Below, piece after piece: positions 42,535-51,500 of a DNA stretch of 60,590 bases. Under the pieces are notes generated by a model. The model saw only the letters and a program-made list of their open reading frames with translations, was not told where the DNA came from and did not search any database. Each line of letters starts with the position of its first letter. The first letter of the stretch is position 1. The stretch is taken from the NCBI GenBank assembly GCA_947473325.1, contig CANJEJ010000005.1:1-60590 (forward strand). The letters are read 5' to 3'. Source of the stretch: Alphaproteobacteria bacterium (GTDB lineage: Bacteria; Pseudomonadota; Alphaproteobacteria; SHVP01). A program made the translations under genes and the position numbers.

Positions 42535-43614
42535 ATGTCGCTGATTCCCGTTTCCGTACTCACCGGCTTCCTGGGCGCCGGCAAGACCACCCTGCTCAAC
42601 CGCCTGATGCAGCGGCCGGAACTGGCCAACACCGCCGTCATCATCAATGAGTTCGGCGAGATCGGCATCGACCACCTGCTGGTGGCGCGCAGCGACGAGA
42701 ATGTGGTCGAAATGGCCAGCGGCTGCCTGTGCTGCACCATCCGCGGCGACCTGATCGAAACCTTCGACGACCTGCTGGCCAGGCGCGACGCCGGCACCAT
42801 CAAGACCTTTGATCGCGTGGTGATTGAGACCACCGGCCTCGCCGACCCCGCGCCGATCCTGCACACGCTGATGAGCGACCCCAAGCTGTTCCGCCGCATT
42901 GCGCTCGACAGCGTCGTCACCATGGTGGACGCGGTGACGGGTGACGCCACGCTCGACCGCCATCCGGAGGCGGTAAAGCAGGCCGCGGTGGCCGACCGCA
43001 TCGTGCTGACCAAGACCGACCTGGCCCAGGACGCAATATCAAGGCGCGATGTCGAGAAGCTGAAGGCGCGGTTGCGGGCGCTGAATCCCGCGGCGCCGAT
43101 CCTGACCGCGGAGCGCGGCGCGGTGGACCCCGCCCGGCTGTTCGATGCCGGCGTCTATGACCCCACCACCAAGCATCCCGATGTGCTGGGCTGGCTGCAG
43201 GCCGAAGCCTATCTCGATCCGCATGGTCACCATCATCACGGGCACGGCGATCACGTTCACGCGCCCGGCCGGCCGGGCCAGGATGCGCATGACGTCAACC
43301 GCCACGACGCGCGCATCCGCGCCTATTGCGTCGTCCGTGACCAGCCGATCAGCGCCCAGGCCTTTAACCTGTTCGTCGAAATCCTGACCGCCAACGCGGG
43401 CGAGAACCTGCTGCGGGTGAAGGGCATCCTGAACCTGGCCGAGGCTCCGGGCACGCCGGTCATCGTGCACGGCGTGCAGCACCTGTTCCACCCGGTGGAA
43501 TTCCTGCAGGCCTGGCCGAGCGAGGACCACCGCAGCCGCCTCGTCTTCATCACCCGCGACATTCCGCGGGATCACATCGAGCGGCTGCTCGATGGCCTGA
43601 ACACGGCGGCCTAG
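42535..43614 (+). CDS. CobW/COG0523 family metal-trafficking GTPase
   Basis: 359 residues. G-loop GFLGAGKTT (11-19), the metal site C64-L-C66-C67, Walker B ETTGLADP, NKxD-like TKTD, and a His-rich linker HGHHHHGHGDHVH after residue 220. Delivers a metal (Zn, Co, Ni or Fe) to a target enzyme. The His-rich loop suggests metal storage. It is not linked to the cobalt nitrile hydratase 36 kb away, but both need cobalt-family handling. Confidence 0.9.
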   Translation: MSLIPVSVLTGFLGAGKTTLLNRLMQRPELANTAVIINEFGEIGIDHLLVARSDENVVEMASGCLCCTIRGDLIETFDDLLARRDAGTIKTFDRVVIETTGLADPAPILHTLMSDPKLFRRIALDSVVTMVDAVTGDATLDRHPEAVKQAAVADRIVLTKTDLAQDAISRRDVEKLKARLRALNPAAPILTAERGAVDPARLFDAGVYDPTTKHPDVLGWLQAEAYLDPHGHHHHGHGDHVHAPGRPGQDAHDVNRHDARIRAYCVVRDQPISAQAFNLFVEILTANAGENLLRVKGILNLAEAPGTPVIVHGVQHLFHPVEFLQAWPSEDHRSRLVFITRDIPRDHIERLLDGLNTAA

Positions 43615-43623
43615 CGCGAGGCC

Positions 43624-44136
43624 TCAGCCGCGCCCGCGATAGGGCGAGACACCGGGGTCAGGAACATGGACGCCCCGCGGCGGCTCGCCGGTCTGGAAGA
43701 AGACGTCGATCGGAATGCCGCCCCGCGGGTAGAAGAAGGCGGCAATGCGCAGCCAGCGTGGCTTCAATTCTCCCACCAGCCGCTTCGCGATGCCCACCGT
43801 CACCGATTCATGAAAGCTCGCCTCGTTGCGGAAGCTGTGCATGTAGAGCTTCAGCGCCTTGCTTTCGACCAGCCAGCGATGGGGCACATAGTCGATGACG
43901 ATATGGGCAAAGTCGGGCTGGCCGGTCACCGGGCACAGACTGGTGAATTCCGGGCAGGTGAAGCGCACGACATAGGCGCTGTCCGGATCGGCGTTGGGGA
44001 TACGGTCGAGGACAGCGTCTTCCGGCCGGGCCGGCATTGCGGTCCTGCGGCCCAGCATCGTCAATTCGCCCGCGGGCTTGGCGGTCGTCCTGCGCCTGCC
44101 CGGCCTTGTCGTCGCCCCTGCCTTCCTGGCCGCCAT
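43624..44136 (-). CDS. queF: NADPH-dependent 7-cyano-7-deazaguanine reductase (QueF)
   Basis: 170 residues, unimodular QueF. Catalytic C68 in [14 protein letters not shown]75, and QueF motif ESKALKLY (91-98). Reduces preQ0 to preQ1 for queuosine. A 25-residue basic N-terminus ([18 protein letters not shown]) is extra to the family core, which starts near [18 protein letters not shown] precedes the ATG at 44136. Other que genes are absent here. Confidence 0.92.
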   Translation of the reverse strand: MAARKAGATTRPGRRRTTAKPAGELTMLGRRTAMPARPEDAVLDRIPNADPDSAYVVRFTCPEFTSLCPVTGQPDFAHIVIDYVPHRWLVESKALKLYMHSFRNEASFHESVTVGIAKRLVGELKPRWLRIAAFFYPRGGIPIDVFFQTGEPPRGVHVPDPGVSPYRGRG

Positions 44137-44149
44137 CGTCCCCTCCATG

Positions 44150-44178
44150 CAAAAGGGCCGGCGGTTGTCCGCCGGCCC
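44150..44178 (-). terminator. Rho-independent terminator between the lysine-rich gene and queF
   Basis: A perfect 10-bp stem (44155-44164 with 44169-44178, loop TTGT) is followed on the minus strand by TTTTG. It separates the upstream lysine-rich gene from queF. Confidence 0.7.
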
Positions 44179-44218
44179 CTGGTGCTGTCGTCGTCCGGCA
44201 GATGCCGGGTCGAAGATC

Positions 44219-44692
44219 TTACTTCGACACTTCTTCGACGATCTTGTCGTAATCCTTGTCCGACTGCATCGTGAGCTGGTCGAGTTCGACCTGGACGATG
44301 CGCAGGATGCGCGCGATGTAGTCCGCACGCCACTGCACGCGCCACTGCTCGACCGCTTCGGTCGGCTTGTAGCTTTCGATGTTGTCCGAGGTCGGGAACT
44401 TCTTCTTCTCGGCCAGGCGCTCATGCGTGTCGAGACGCTCGCGGATCACCGAGACTTCGCCGGTCAGCGCCATGATCATGGCGAGCAGCTTGTCGATGTT
44501 CGGATCGTCGAAGAAATAGGGGCGGCGGCCCTTTGCGGTGCGGATGCGCTTGATCTGCGGCGCCGCGGCCGGAGCGGCAGCCTTGGCCGCCGACTTCTTG
44601 GGGGCAGCCTTGCGGGCGGGTGCGGCCTTCGCCTTGGTGGTCTTTTTCGTGGCGGTCTTGGGCGCCGCTTTCTTTGCTTTCTTCATGGCCAT
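44219..44692 (-). CDS. Lysine/alanine-rich N-tail protein with a conserved C-terminal domain
   Basis: 157 residues. Residues 1-48 are a KKAA/AKKTTKAK tail resembling histone H1 and the small protein at 1779-1991. Residues 49-157 are a folded, acidic-helical domain: [38 protein letters not shown], then [20 protein letters not shown]. That part looks alpha-helical and may dimerise; no family recognised. Possible nucleoid-associated protein. Confidence 0.75.
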   Translation of the reverse strand: MAMKKAKKAAPKTATKKTTKAKAAPARKAAPKKSAAKAAAPAAAPQIKRIRTAKGRRPYFFDDPNIDKLLAMIMALTGEVSVIRERLDTHERLAEKKKFPTSDNIESYKPTEAVEQWRVQWRADYIARILRIVQVELDQLTMQSDKDYDKIVEEVSK

Positions 44693-44987
44693 GTGATGTG
44701 CCCTCTTTGATCGGTCGATTTGGACGGGTTCCCTGCCGGACCTGATAGGCAGTTTTTTCTTGATGATCCGGGCAAACTTTCAGCGTTCGGCCCGAAGCCT
44801 GTCAAGCCCGTATACACCGGCAAGGCGGTGAATCTTGCCGCATGCGGACAAAGGTTCGCCGAAGCCTACTTTCGTGGCGTTTCCGCCGCCGCACCGGGGG
44901 CAAATTCGCGCCTCGTCACGCAGCGCAGTTGACTCGCGATCTTGCATTCGCTCCTGTGTCGGGCCAGCCGTCGCGGGGAGCCGATTC
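44693..44987. other. Divergent intergenic region, no gene called
   Basis: 295 bp between the lysine-rich gene and an SDR. It has AGAGGG for the minus gene and a TTTTTT run at 44753-44758. A small minus open frame (44780-45001) has CPRC and one more Cys but no supporting features. Confidence 0.5.
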
Positions 44988-45704
44988 ATGGCCGATTTCA
45001 AGGATCAAGTCGTTGTTGTTACCGGCGCGGCCGGCACGCTGGGCGGCGTGATCGCCGACGCCTTTCTGGCTGCGGGCGCCCGTCTCGTCCTGCCTGACTT
45101 CGCCGGCGACCGGCTCGAGGCGCGATTCGCCGCATTGCGCGGCAAGCCGGACCATGTGCTGGCGCCTGGCGCCGACCTGACCGATGCGCCCGGCGTCTTA
45201 CGCCTCATCGATGCGGCGGCGGTGACGCTCGGCGGCATTGACGTGGTCGTCAACACGGTGGGGGGTTTTCGCGGCGGCCAGCCGCTGCATGAAGCGCCGC
45301 TCGCCGACTGGGACGTGATGCTGCAGATGAACCTGCGCCCAACCGTGCTGGTGTGCCGCGCCGCCATCCCCCACCTGCTGCGCCGCGGCCGGGGCCGCAT
45401 CATCAATATCGGCGCCCGCCCCGGCGCCACGGGCGTCGGCGGCCTGTCGGCCTATGGCGCCAGCAAGGCGGCCGTCATCCGCCTGACCGAAAGCCTGTCG
45501 GAGGAGCTGAAGGACAAGGGCATCACCGCGAACAGTGTGCTGCCCAGCACCGTCGACACGCCCGACAACCGCGCCGCCATTCCGGACGCCGACCCGAAGC
45601 GCTGGGTGGAGCCCGCCGCCATTGCCGATCTCGTGCTGTTCCTGGCCGGCCACGGCGGCCGCGCCATCTCGGGCGCGGCGATCCCCGTCTACGGCCTCTC
45701 GTGA
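44988..45704 (+). CDS. SDR family oxidoreductase with a replaced catalytic Ser
   Basis: 238 residues with TGAAGTLG (12-19), Y156 and K160 (YGASK). Where the catalytic Ser normally sits (IN-I-S-S), it reads IINIGARPGA, so G142/A143 replace it. NTVGG replaces NNAG at 89-93. Such variants exist in sequence databases; activity may be changed or lost. Start at 44988 matches the family. Confidence 0.85.
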   Translation: MADFKDQVVVVTGAAGTLGGVIADAFLAAGARLVLPDFAGDRLEARFAALRGKPDHVLAPGADLTDAPGVLRLIDAAAVTLGGIDVVVNTVGGFRGGQPLHEAPLADWDVMLQMNLRPTVLVCRAAIPHLLRRGRGRIINIGARPGATGVGGLSAYGASKAAVIRLTESLSEELKDKGITANSVLPSTVDTPDNRAAIPDADPKRWVEPAAIADLVLFLAGHGGRAISGAAIPVYGLS

Positions 45705-45718
45705 GCTGGAGCCTTCAC

Positions 45719-45766
45719 TTCGACTTCGGTCGAACCGAGGTTCGACTGAAGTCGAAATTGCTCTAG
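45719..45766 (+). repeat. Dispersed hairpin element, copy 2
   Basis: An 18-position stem, 45719-45736 with 45739-45756, pairs at 17 of 18 positions, with GTCGAACC and GGTTCGAC at the tip. It ends AATTGCTCTAG (45756-45766). It lies between converging genes and probably acts as a terminator. It is kin to 42353-42391. Confidence 0.7.
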
Positions 45767-46341
45767 GGCTGCGCCACGCAGACGGCTTCGAGGACCGGCA
45801 GGCGCCAGGTCTCGGCGCGGGCCTTCCAGGCGTCGAAGGCCTTCTCGCCGGCCAGCGGCGCGAAGGAATAGCGGCCGAAACGCTGCACGCCGCGGATCGA
45901 GCGCTCGACGCTCCACTGTTCCACACCATCCGCCGGTGCATCGCCAGCGATGAGGACGATGCGCTCGCCCATCGGGGCATGGCCGCGTCCCCTGCGCTGC
46001 GCCAGATAGACATGGGCATTGACCGACAGGTCGTCGGCCTTCGGCCCCTGGCCCCAGAGATCGCGCCAGCCCGCGGTGAATTTCACCACGTCGGGATTCG
46101 TCCAGATGCGGTCCGCTGCTACCGTGTTTTCGATCAGCATGAAATCGAACCAGGCGAAGCCCGGCGACGCGCCTGCCTGCTGCACGACTTTCCAGTTCAT
46201 GTAGCGCACGATGCCCGGGACGCCATTGAAGAAGGGGTTGTCGACGCGGCGCAACCAGTCCTCATAGCCGCGCGCGACGGAATCGGCACGCGGCGTGTAG
46301 GTCAGGAGAATCATCGTTTCGGATTCGGCGGGCTGGACCAT
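45763..46341 (-). CDS. Conserved hypothetical, EthD-like fold
   Basis: 192 residues from an ATG with GGGAG upstream. MILLTYTPRADSVARGYEDWLRR then FFNGVPGIVRYMNWKVV looks like a dimeric alpha/beta barrel half. GRGHAPMGERIVLIAG follows. No active site identified. It converges on the SDR and overlaps the repeat element by its stop codon. Confidence 0.7.
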   Translation of the reverse strand: MVQPAESETMILLTYTPRADSVARGYEDWLRRVDNPFFNGVPGIVRYMNWKVVQQAGASPGFAWFDFMLIENTVAADRIWTNPDVVKFTAGWRDLWGQGPKADDLSVNAHVYLAQRRGRGHAPMGERIVLIAGDAPADGVEQWSVERSIRGVQRFGRYSFAPLAGEKAFDAWKARAETWRLPVLEAVCVAQP

Positions 46342-46548
46342 GAAGACTCCCAGAGTGCGGCAATGTGTGCGGCAACGATTGTAGCCGGGGTACGACCATG
46401 GGATAATGCACCTTGCCGGTTGGTGCACGCCACCAGGTAAGGCCCGGTTGCAGCCCCGATAACAGCCACCAAACGCCCGCCCTGCGGGAGTGTGTGTTTT
46501 GCCTGCGGATGATGTGCGTCCGCGTCAGTCTGGAGGTCGCCGCTTTTC

Positions 46549-47583
46549 ATGTTTTGGGGTTTTTTCGGTCTTGTCAGCGACTCCCTTGCCATCGACCTTG
46601 GCACCACCAACACGCGCATCTACATCCGTGGCCGCGGCATCGTTCTCGACGAGCCATCGGTCGTGGCGGTCAGCGAGTCCGAGCAGACGCGCCAGATCCT
46701 GGCGGTGGGCGAGAAGGCGGCGCGCATGATCGGCCGCACGCCGGTCAACATCCGCGCCGTCCGGCCGATGCGGGCCGGCGTCATCGGCGACTTCGAGATC
46801 GCGCAGGAAATGATCCGGCATTTCATCCGCCGCGCCAACAAGCGCTCGGACCTTGCCCGCCCGCGCATCATCATCACCGCGCCGTCGTCCTCCACCGCGG
46901 TGGAACGGCGGGCGATCCGCGAGGCGGCGGAAGCCGCCGGCGCCCGCCAGGTCTTTGTCATCGAAGAGGCGATGGCGGCGGCGATCGGCGCCGGCCTGCC
47001 CGTCACCTCTCCCACCGGTTCAATGGTGGTGGATATCGGCGGCGGCACCACCGACGCTGCGGTGCTGTCGCTGGGCGGCATCGTCTGCACGCAGTCCGTC
47101 GATGTCGGTGGCCAGGTGATGGACGAAGCCATCATGGGCCATGTGCGCCGCGTCTATAACCTGCTGGTCGGCGAAGCGAGCGCGGAACACGTCAAGAAGA
47201 CCATCGGCTCGGCCATCGTGCCGCAGAGCGGCGACGGCGCGACAATGGAGATCAGCGGCCGCGACCTTGCCAGCGGCGTGCCGCAGCGCATCACGGTGAC
47301 CGAGCAGGAAATCGCCCGCTGCCTGATGGAGCCGGTGGCCGCCATCGTCGGTACGGTGAAGAACGTTCTCGAACAGGTGAAACCGGAACTCGCCGCCGAC
47401 ATTGTCGACAGCGGCATTGCGCTGACGGGCGGCGCGGCTTTGCTGCGCGGCATCGACGTGGTGCTGCGCGAAGCAACCGGCCTGCCGGTCTTCGTGGCGC
47501 CCGACCCGCTGACCTGCGGCGTGCGCGGGGCCGGTCAGGCGCTGGAAGAAATGCGGACGCTGAAAACGGTGATCCAGAGCTAG
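46549..47583 (+). CDS. mreB: Rod-shape determining protein MreB (unlinked copy)
   Basis: 344 residues, actin-like fold: SLAIDLGTTNTRIYIRGRGI, phosphate 2 VVDIGGGTTDAAVLSL and adenosine motif ALTGGAALLRGID. Forms membrane-bound filaments that guide wall growth. mreC and mreD do not follow, so this is either a split locus or a second MreB. GGAGG is 12 bases before the ATG. Confidence 0.9.
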   Translation: MFWGFFGLVSDSLAIDLGTTNTRIYIRGRGIVLDEPSVVAVSESEQTRQILAVGEKAARMIGRTPVNIRAVRPMRAGVIGDFEIAQEMIRHFIRRANKRSDLARPRIIITAPSSSTAVERRAIREAAEAAGARQVFVIEEAMAAAIGAGLPVTSPTGSMVVDIGGGTTDAAVLSLGGIVCTQSVDVGGQVMDEAIMGHVRRVYNLLVGEASAEHVKKTIGSAIVPQSGDGATMEISGRDLASGVPQRITVTEQEIARCLMEPVAAIVGTVKNVLEQVKPELAADIVDSGIALTGGAALLRGIDVVLREATGLPVFVAPDPLTCGVRGAGQALEEMRTLKTVIQS

Positions 47584-47598
47584 GGCAGCAACACTCCG

Positions 47599-47958
47599 TC
47601 AGGCCTTGCCCGCGCGCTCGCCTTTTTCCAGCACAAGGATGGCAGATTCCACGTCGCCGATCAGTTGGCCGATGAGGTGACGATAGGCCACCAGCAACGC
47701 ATCGGGTGTCCGCTTCTCGCCGACGATATGGCCAAGCGCGCTGGCGAAGCTCGGCTGGCGGAACATGTGGAAGCGCAGGCCGTCGCGGCCGAAGATCTCG
47801 CCCAGGCGACCGTTGATGTCCTGCCACAGGCGCTCAAGCTTCTTTTCGATGCCGGAATCAAGGCGGTTGGGGTCGATCGCCCGTAACTCGCCGAGAACGA
47901 CGCGCAGCATGGGAACCGCATCCCGGGGGCGCGGCACGGATGTGGCCGAGACACTCAT
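47599..47958 (-). CDS. Conserved hypothetical protein
   Basis: 119 residues, mainly helical: AVPMLRVVLGELRAIDPNRLD, LERLWQDINGRLGEIF and YRHLIGQLIGDVESAILVLEKG. GGGAG precedes the ATG at 47958. Family unknown. It converges on mreB with 15 bp between stops. Confidence 0.65.
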   Translation of the reverse strand: MSVSATSVPRPRDAVPMLRVVLGELRAIDPNRLDSGIEKKLERLWQDINGRLGEIFGRDGLRFHMFRQPSFASALGHIVGEKRTPDALLVAYRHLIGQLIGDVESAILVLEKGERAGKA

Positions 47959-48517
47959 TCCGGCTCCCTTCCGCGATGACTCGTCGGAACGCGGCGCGGC
48001 AAATCGTGACAAACCATTGCTACCCATGACTACCCCGATCATACCCTTCGATGCGTCGCGCGGATGCACGCCCGGGCTCACCACAAAACTGCGCTGCACG
48101 ATCCGATCTCCCGTCTTTCCCGGAATGAATGACCAAGCAAGGCAATGGTGCCTGACTACCGCGCCGCGCCAATAAAGAACGGCGGGGCCGGGTTGGGGAT
48201 CGGTGCGGAACCGCCGGCCCCGCCGCTGGAACGAACAGGAAAATCCGCGATCCCAGGGATCGGGAAATCCGCTGCTCATCCAGTACTGGCGCTAGCGGCG
48301 TCCGGTCTGCCGGGCGGCGAGCCCGCGACGCCGGTCGTTTTCCGCATATTGCGCGCATGGCGTCACACCATCGGAAAACCTGAACTCGTCATGAAACCGA
48401 TATAGGCAGGCCGGACGTTTCCTGCTGTGGCAATATCGTGGCATGTTGGGCGTCGGAAAACCGGTAGGCCCATGCCGCAATTCCGCCGCGACGCGCTGCT
48501 ACGAGGACCGGCCCGTG
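47959..48517. other. 559-bp gap with a long hairpin
   Basis: No convincing gene. A perfect 12-bp stem (48180-48191 with 48214-48225, 22-base loop) is followed on the minus strand by TTCTTTATT, so it may end a minus-strand transcript that starts between 48226 and 48517. Several short frames exist on both strands without good starts. Confidence 0.45.
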
Positions 48518-49033
48518 ATGTCCACTCTGCGCCTGTTCCGACCCATCGTACCGATCGCGCTGGCTGCTTTGCTGGCCGGCTGCGCCGCCTTGGCGCCGCC
48601 GCGCACCAGCGGCGATCCCGTGCCTGCCGCTGCCACCGCACGCCCGGAGACGCCGCCCACCGTCCTGCCCCCGCCACCGGCTGCCCCGCCGCCGGCCGAA
48701 ACGCAGCGGGCGATGACCACCCCACCGACCGCCCGGCCACCGGTTTCGCCCGTTCCGCCAGCGATGCCGAACGATCCCGTCATTCTGGTCGGCCTGTCCC
48801 AGGAGCAGGCCAATGCCATGCTCGGGCCGCCTTCGAGCATCCGGCAGGAAACCCCGGCTACGGTATGGGCGTATAGGATAGGCGATTGCCAACTGGACCT
48901 TTTCTTCTACGAGGACGTTAAGACGAGGCGGCAACAGTCCCTCGCCTACGAACTCCAGACCCGTGAAAAGACCGACCAGGCGCAGCGCGCTTGCTTCAAC
49001 AGAATTTGGACCGTGAAGAATGGCCGCCCCTGA
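48518..49033 (+). CDS. BamE/SmpA-like lipoprotein
   Basis: 171 residues with a lipobox LLAGC (Cys22) and a Pro-rich linker (30-90), then a small domain: VGLSQEQANAMLGPPSSIRQETPATVWAY and CQLDLFFYEDVKTRRQQSLAY. The domain pattern resembles BamE. Inner- or outer-membrane lipoprotein. The response regulator starts 14 bp before this stop, in another frame, so expression is coupled. Confidence 0.75.
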   Translation: MSTLRLFRPIVPIALAALLAGCAALAPPRTSGDPVPAAATARPETPPTVLPPPPAAPPPAETQRAMTTPPTARPPVSPVPPAMPNDPVILVGLSQEQANAMLGPPSSIRQETPATVWAYRIGDCQLDLFFYEDVKTRRQQSLAYELQTREKTDQAQRACFNRIWTVKNGRP

Positions 49034-49772
49034 GGACAACGCCACCGACAAGCGCATCGTAATCGTCGATGACGACGACCTGTTCCGCGAATCCGTCACC
49101 GAGAACCTGCGCGAGGCCGGCTACCTCGTGGTCGGCTTCGACCGGGGGCCGAAATTCCTCGAGTTCATGCGCAAGGAACAGGGCATCGACCTGATCCTGC
49201 TCGACTGGAAGATGCCCGAAATGAACGGCATCGAGGTTCTGCGAACGCTGCGCAAGGACGGTTTTGAGGTACCGGTCATCTTCCTGACCGTGCTGAGCGA
49301 CCAGGTCTATGAAGAGGCCGCGCTGACCACCGGCGCCGTCGACTTCGTGGAAAAGTCGCGCAGCTTCTCGATCCTGCTGAAACGCATCCAGCTGATCGAA
49401 GGCGGCGCCCGCGGCGGCGCACCGGCCGCCGATACGCTGGAAACAGGGCCCCAGACGCTGGGGCTGCTCCGGCTCGACGGCCAGCGCGCCTTCTGGCGCG
49501 AGAACCAGGTCGACCTCAGCCTGACGGAATACCGCATCGTCAGCATGCTGGCGCAGAAGGCCAACAAGGACGTCAGCTACAGGGAGATCTATGACCTCGT
49601 GCATGGCGAGGGCTTCGTCGCCGGTGCGGGCGAGGACGGCTATCGCGCAAACGTTCGCACCTTCATCAAGCGGATCCGGCAGAAGTTCCGCGATCTCGAC
49701 GACACCTTCGATCGCATCGAGAACTATCCAAGCTACGGCTATCGCTGGGCGACCGGCGCCGACGACGCATAG
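49020..49772 (+). CDS. OmpR/ChvI-like response regulator
   Basis: 250 residues: receiver domain with acidic pocket VDDDD (17-20) and phospho-acceptor D62 (LLLDWKMP), K near VEKSRS, then a winged-helix (LSLTEYRIVSMLAQKANKDV, YRANVRTFIKRIRQKFR). Resembles ChvI in the alphaproteobacterial envelope-stress pathway. It is followed by its kinase with 8 bp between. Confidence 0.88.
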   Translation: MAAPEDNATDKRIVIVDDDDLFRESVTENLREAGYLVVGFDRGPKFLEFMRKEQGIDLILLDWKMPEMNGIEVLRTLRKDGFEVPVIFLTVLSDQVYEEAALTTGAVDFVEKSRSFSILLKRIQLIEGGARGGAPAADTLETGPQTLGLLRLDGQRAFWRENQVDLSLTEYRIVSMLAQKANKDVSYREIYDLVHGEGFVAGAGEDGYRANVRTFIKRIRQKFRDLDDTFDRIENYPSYGYRWATGADDA

Positions 49773-49780
49773 GGCGCGCC

Positions 49781-51262
49781 ATGACCTGGCTGTGGCGGTC
49801 CGTTGGCGGCAAGCTTCTGCTTGTGCTGCTGATCTTCGTCGCCGTACCGGTCATTGTCGCGCAGCAGTTCCAGGCCGCCGAGCAGCAGCGCAAGTCGATC
49901 CTGCTGAAGGCGCTGCAGGACCAGGGCCACCTGGTCGCACTGAGTGTCCTGCCACTCCTTGAAACCTACCGGCCCCAGGCCCTGCCCGAACTCAACCGCC
50001 AGGTCGCGCGGATGGGCAGCGAGCGCATGCGCCTCAAGGTTTTGTTCCAGCCGACCGGCGCCGCGGATGGCGGCTTCTTCTTCGTCGCCGTCGCGCCGCA
50101 GGTGGGGGCGCCCTATCTCGACCGTGACCTGCAGGAACTGATCGACACCGGCATACTCGACCAGGTGGGCGCGACCTGCAGCGACAGCCGCCAGCTTGCC
50201 ATCCGCTACCGCAACCCGGCGGGCGAGGCAGAGCTGATGACCTCGGCAAGCCCCGTGCGCACGCCGGCCGGCTGCTGGCTGGTGATCACCTCGCAGACGG
50301 CGAGCGACGTGGTCGGCTCGGCCATCCTGCGGCCCTTCTGGCAGGAACCGGAAATCCGCGTTGCCGCGGCAATCTACATCGTCATGGCGGTGCTCGTTCT
50401 GCTGCTGCTGCTCGGCCTCTGGGGCAGCTTGCGCCGCTTCGCCCAGCGCGCGCGCGAGGTGCGCGCTGGCGTCGGCGGCGACGCGCCCTTTGCCGCCACC
50501 AACCGCATCCCCGAGCTCAACAGCGTCGCCGGTGAATTCGACCGGCTGGTCGCGGCGATGCGCGATTCGGCGCGCGCGCTGCGCAACGCGGCCGAGGAAA
50601 ACGCGCATGCCTTCAAGACACCGCTCGCCACCATCGCCCAGGCGGTGGAGCCGCTGCGCCGCGCCATCGCGCCGGAGGATGCCCGTGCCCAGCGCGCACT
50701 GGAGGTGATCGAACGATCGGTGACCCGGCTGGATTCGCTCGTCACCGCCGCGCGGCGCATGGACGAGACGATCGCCGAACTGATGAATCCGCCGCGCCAT
50801 CGCGTCGACCTGTCACGCCTGATCGAGCACATGATGCGCACCTATGGCAAGCAGACCGACCCGACCCAGCCGCAGGTGAAAATGACGGTGGAGCCAGGCC
50901 TGTTCGTCTTCGCGAGCGAAGACCTGTTCGAGACGGTGGTCGAGAATCTGCTGGAAAACGCCTTCAGCTTCTCGCCCGCGAGCACCGCGGTCGATGTCAC
51001 ACTGAAGCGCCGCCGCGGCCAGGCGGTGCTGTCGATCGAGGACCGCGGCCCCGGTGTGCAGCCGGAAAACCTGGAGCTGATCTTCGACCGCTATTTCACC
51101 CTGCGCCCGCACAACGGCACCGGACATGGCGCGCCCGGCAACCAGGGCCTGGGCCTGTGGGTCGTCCGCCGCAATATCGAAGCGGCCGGCGGTACGGTGA
51201 AGGCTTTAAACCGGCCCGGCGGCGGTTTGTCGGTGGAAGTCACCCTGCCTCTCGCACGCTGA
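49781..51262 (+). CDS. Sensor histidine kinase
   Basis: 493 residues: TM1 (10-27), a periplasmic sensor of about 165 residues with two Cys, TM2 (about 198-215), HAMP-like linker, H-box H276 in ENAHAFKTPLATI, N-box ENLLENAFSFSP, G1 DRGPGVQ and G2 GLGLWVV. The residue after the His is Ala, not the usual Glu/Asp. It phosphorylates the adjacent regulator. Confidence 0.88.
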   Translation: MTWLWRSVGGKLLLVLLIFVAVPVIVAQQFQAAEQQRKSILLKALQDQGHLVALSVLPLLETYRPQALPELNRQVARMGSERMRLKVLFQPTGAADGGFFFVAVAPQVGAPYLDRDLQELIDTGILDQVGATCSDSRQLAIRYRNPAGEAELMTSASPVRTPAGCWLVITSQTASDVVGSAILRPFWQEPEIRVAAAIYIVMAVLVLLLLLGLWGSLRRFAQRAREVRAGVGGDAPFAATNRIPELNSVAGEFDRLVAAMRDSARALRNAAEENAHAFKTPLATIAQAVEPLRRAIAPEDARAQRALEVIERSVTRLDSLVTAARRMDETIAELMNPPRHRVDLSRLIEHMMRTYGKQTDPTQPQVKMTVEPGLFVFASEDLFETVVENLLENAFSFSPASTAVDVTLKRRRGQAVLSIEDRGPGVQPENLELIFDRYFTLRPHNGTGHGAPGNQGLGLWVVRRNIEAAGGTVKALNRPGGGLSVEVTLPLAR

Positions 51263-51469
51263 GGGCGCAGCGTCTGCCCGGCCCACTTTTTGTCACAAGA
51301 ATGCCGCGTGCTTGTCGCACCCCAGGAAAGCGGTGGTCTGGCATGTTTTGCGGGCCCGGAGTCGCGGGTTCATGCCCCACACGATGACATTCTCCGTCCC
51401 CCTAGCGGCGCTTATCGTGATGAACCCGTGACCTCCGGGCAAACTCTTCCTGAATTCAGAAGATCGCGG

Positions 51470-51494
51470 GCGGCCAGAAGGCCGCTCCTTTCGT
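51470..51494 (+). terminator. Possible terminator after the kinase gene
   Basis: GCGGCC (51470-51475) pairs with GGCCGC (51480-51485), loop AGAA, followed by TCCTTTCGTTT. It is 208 bp past the kinase stop and could also act on the converging gene. The 238-bp gap 51263-51500 otherwise holds nothing I can call. Confidence 0.5.
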
Positions 51495-51500
51495 TTGGCC

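Noticed and set aside
44780-45001. Minus-strand 73-codon frame with a CPRC motif
   Set aside because: Only three of four zinc-ribbon Cys, no clear ribosome site, and it overlaps the SDR start.
48145-48480. Short frames on both strands in the 47959-48517 gap
   Set aside because: None has a good start, conserved pattern or codon bias that stands out.
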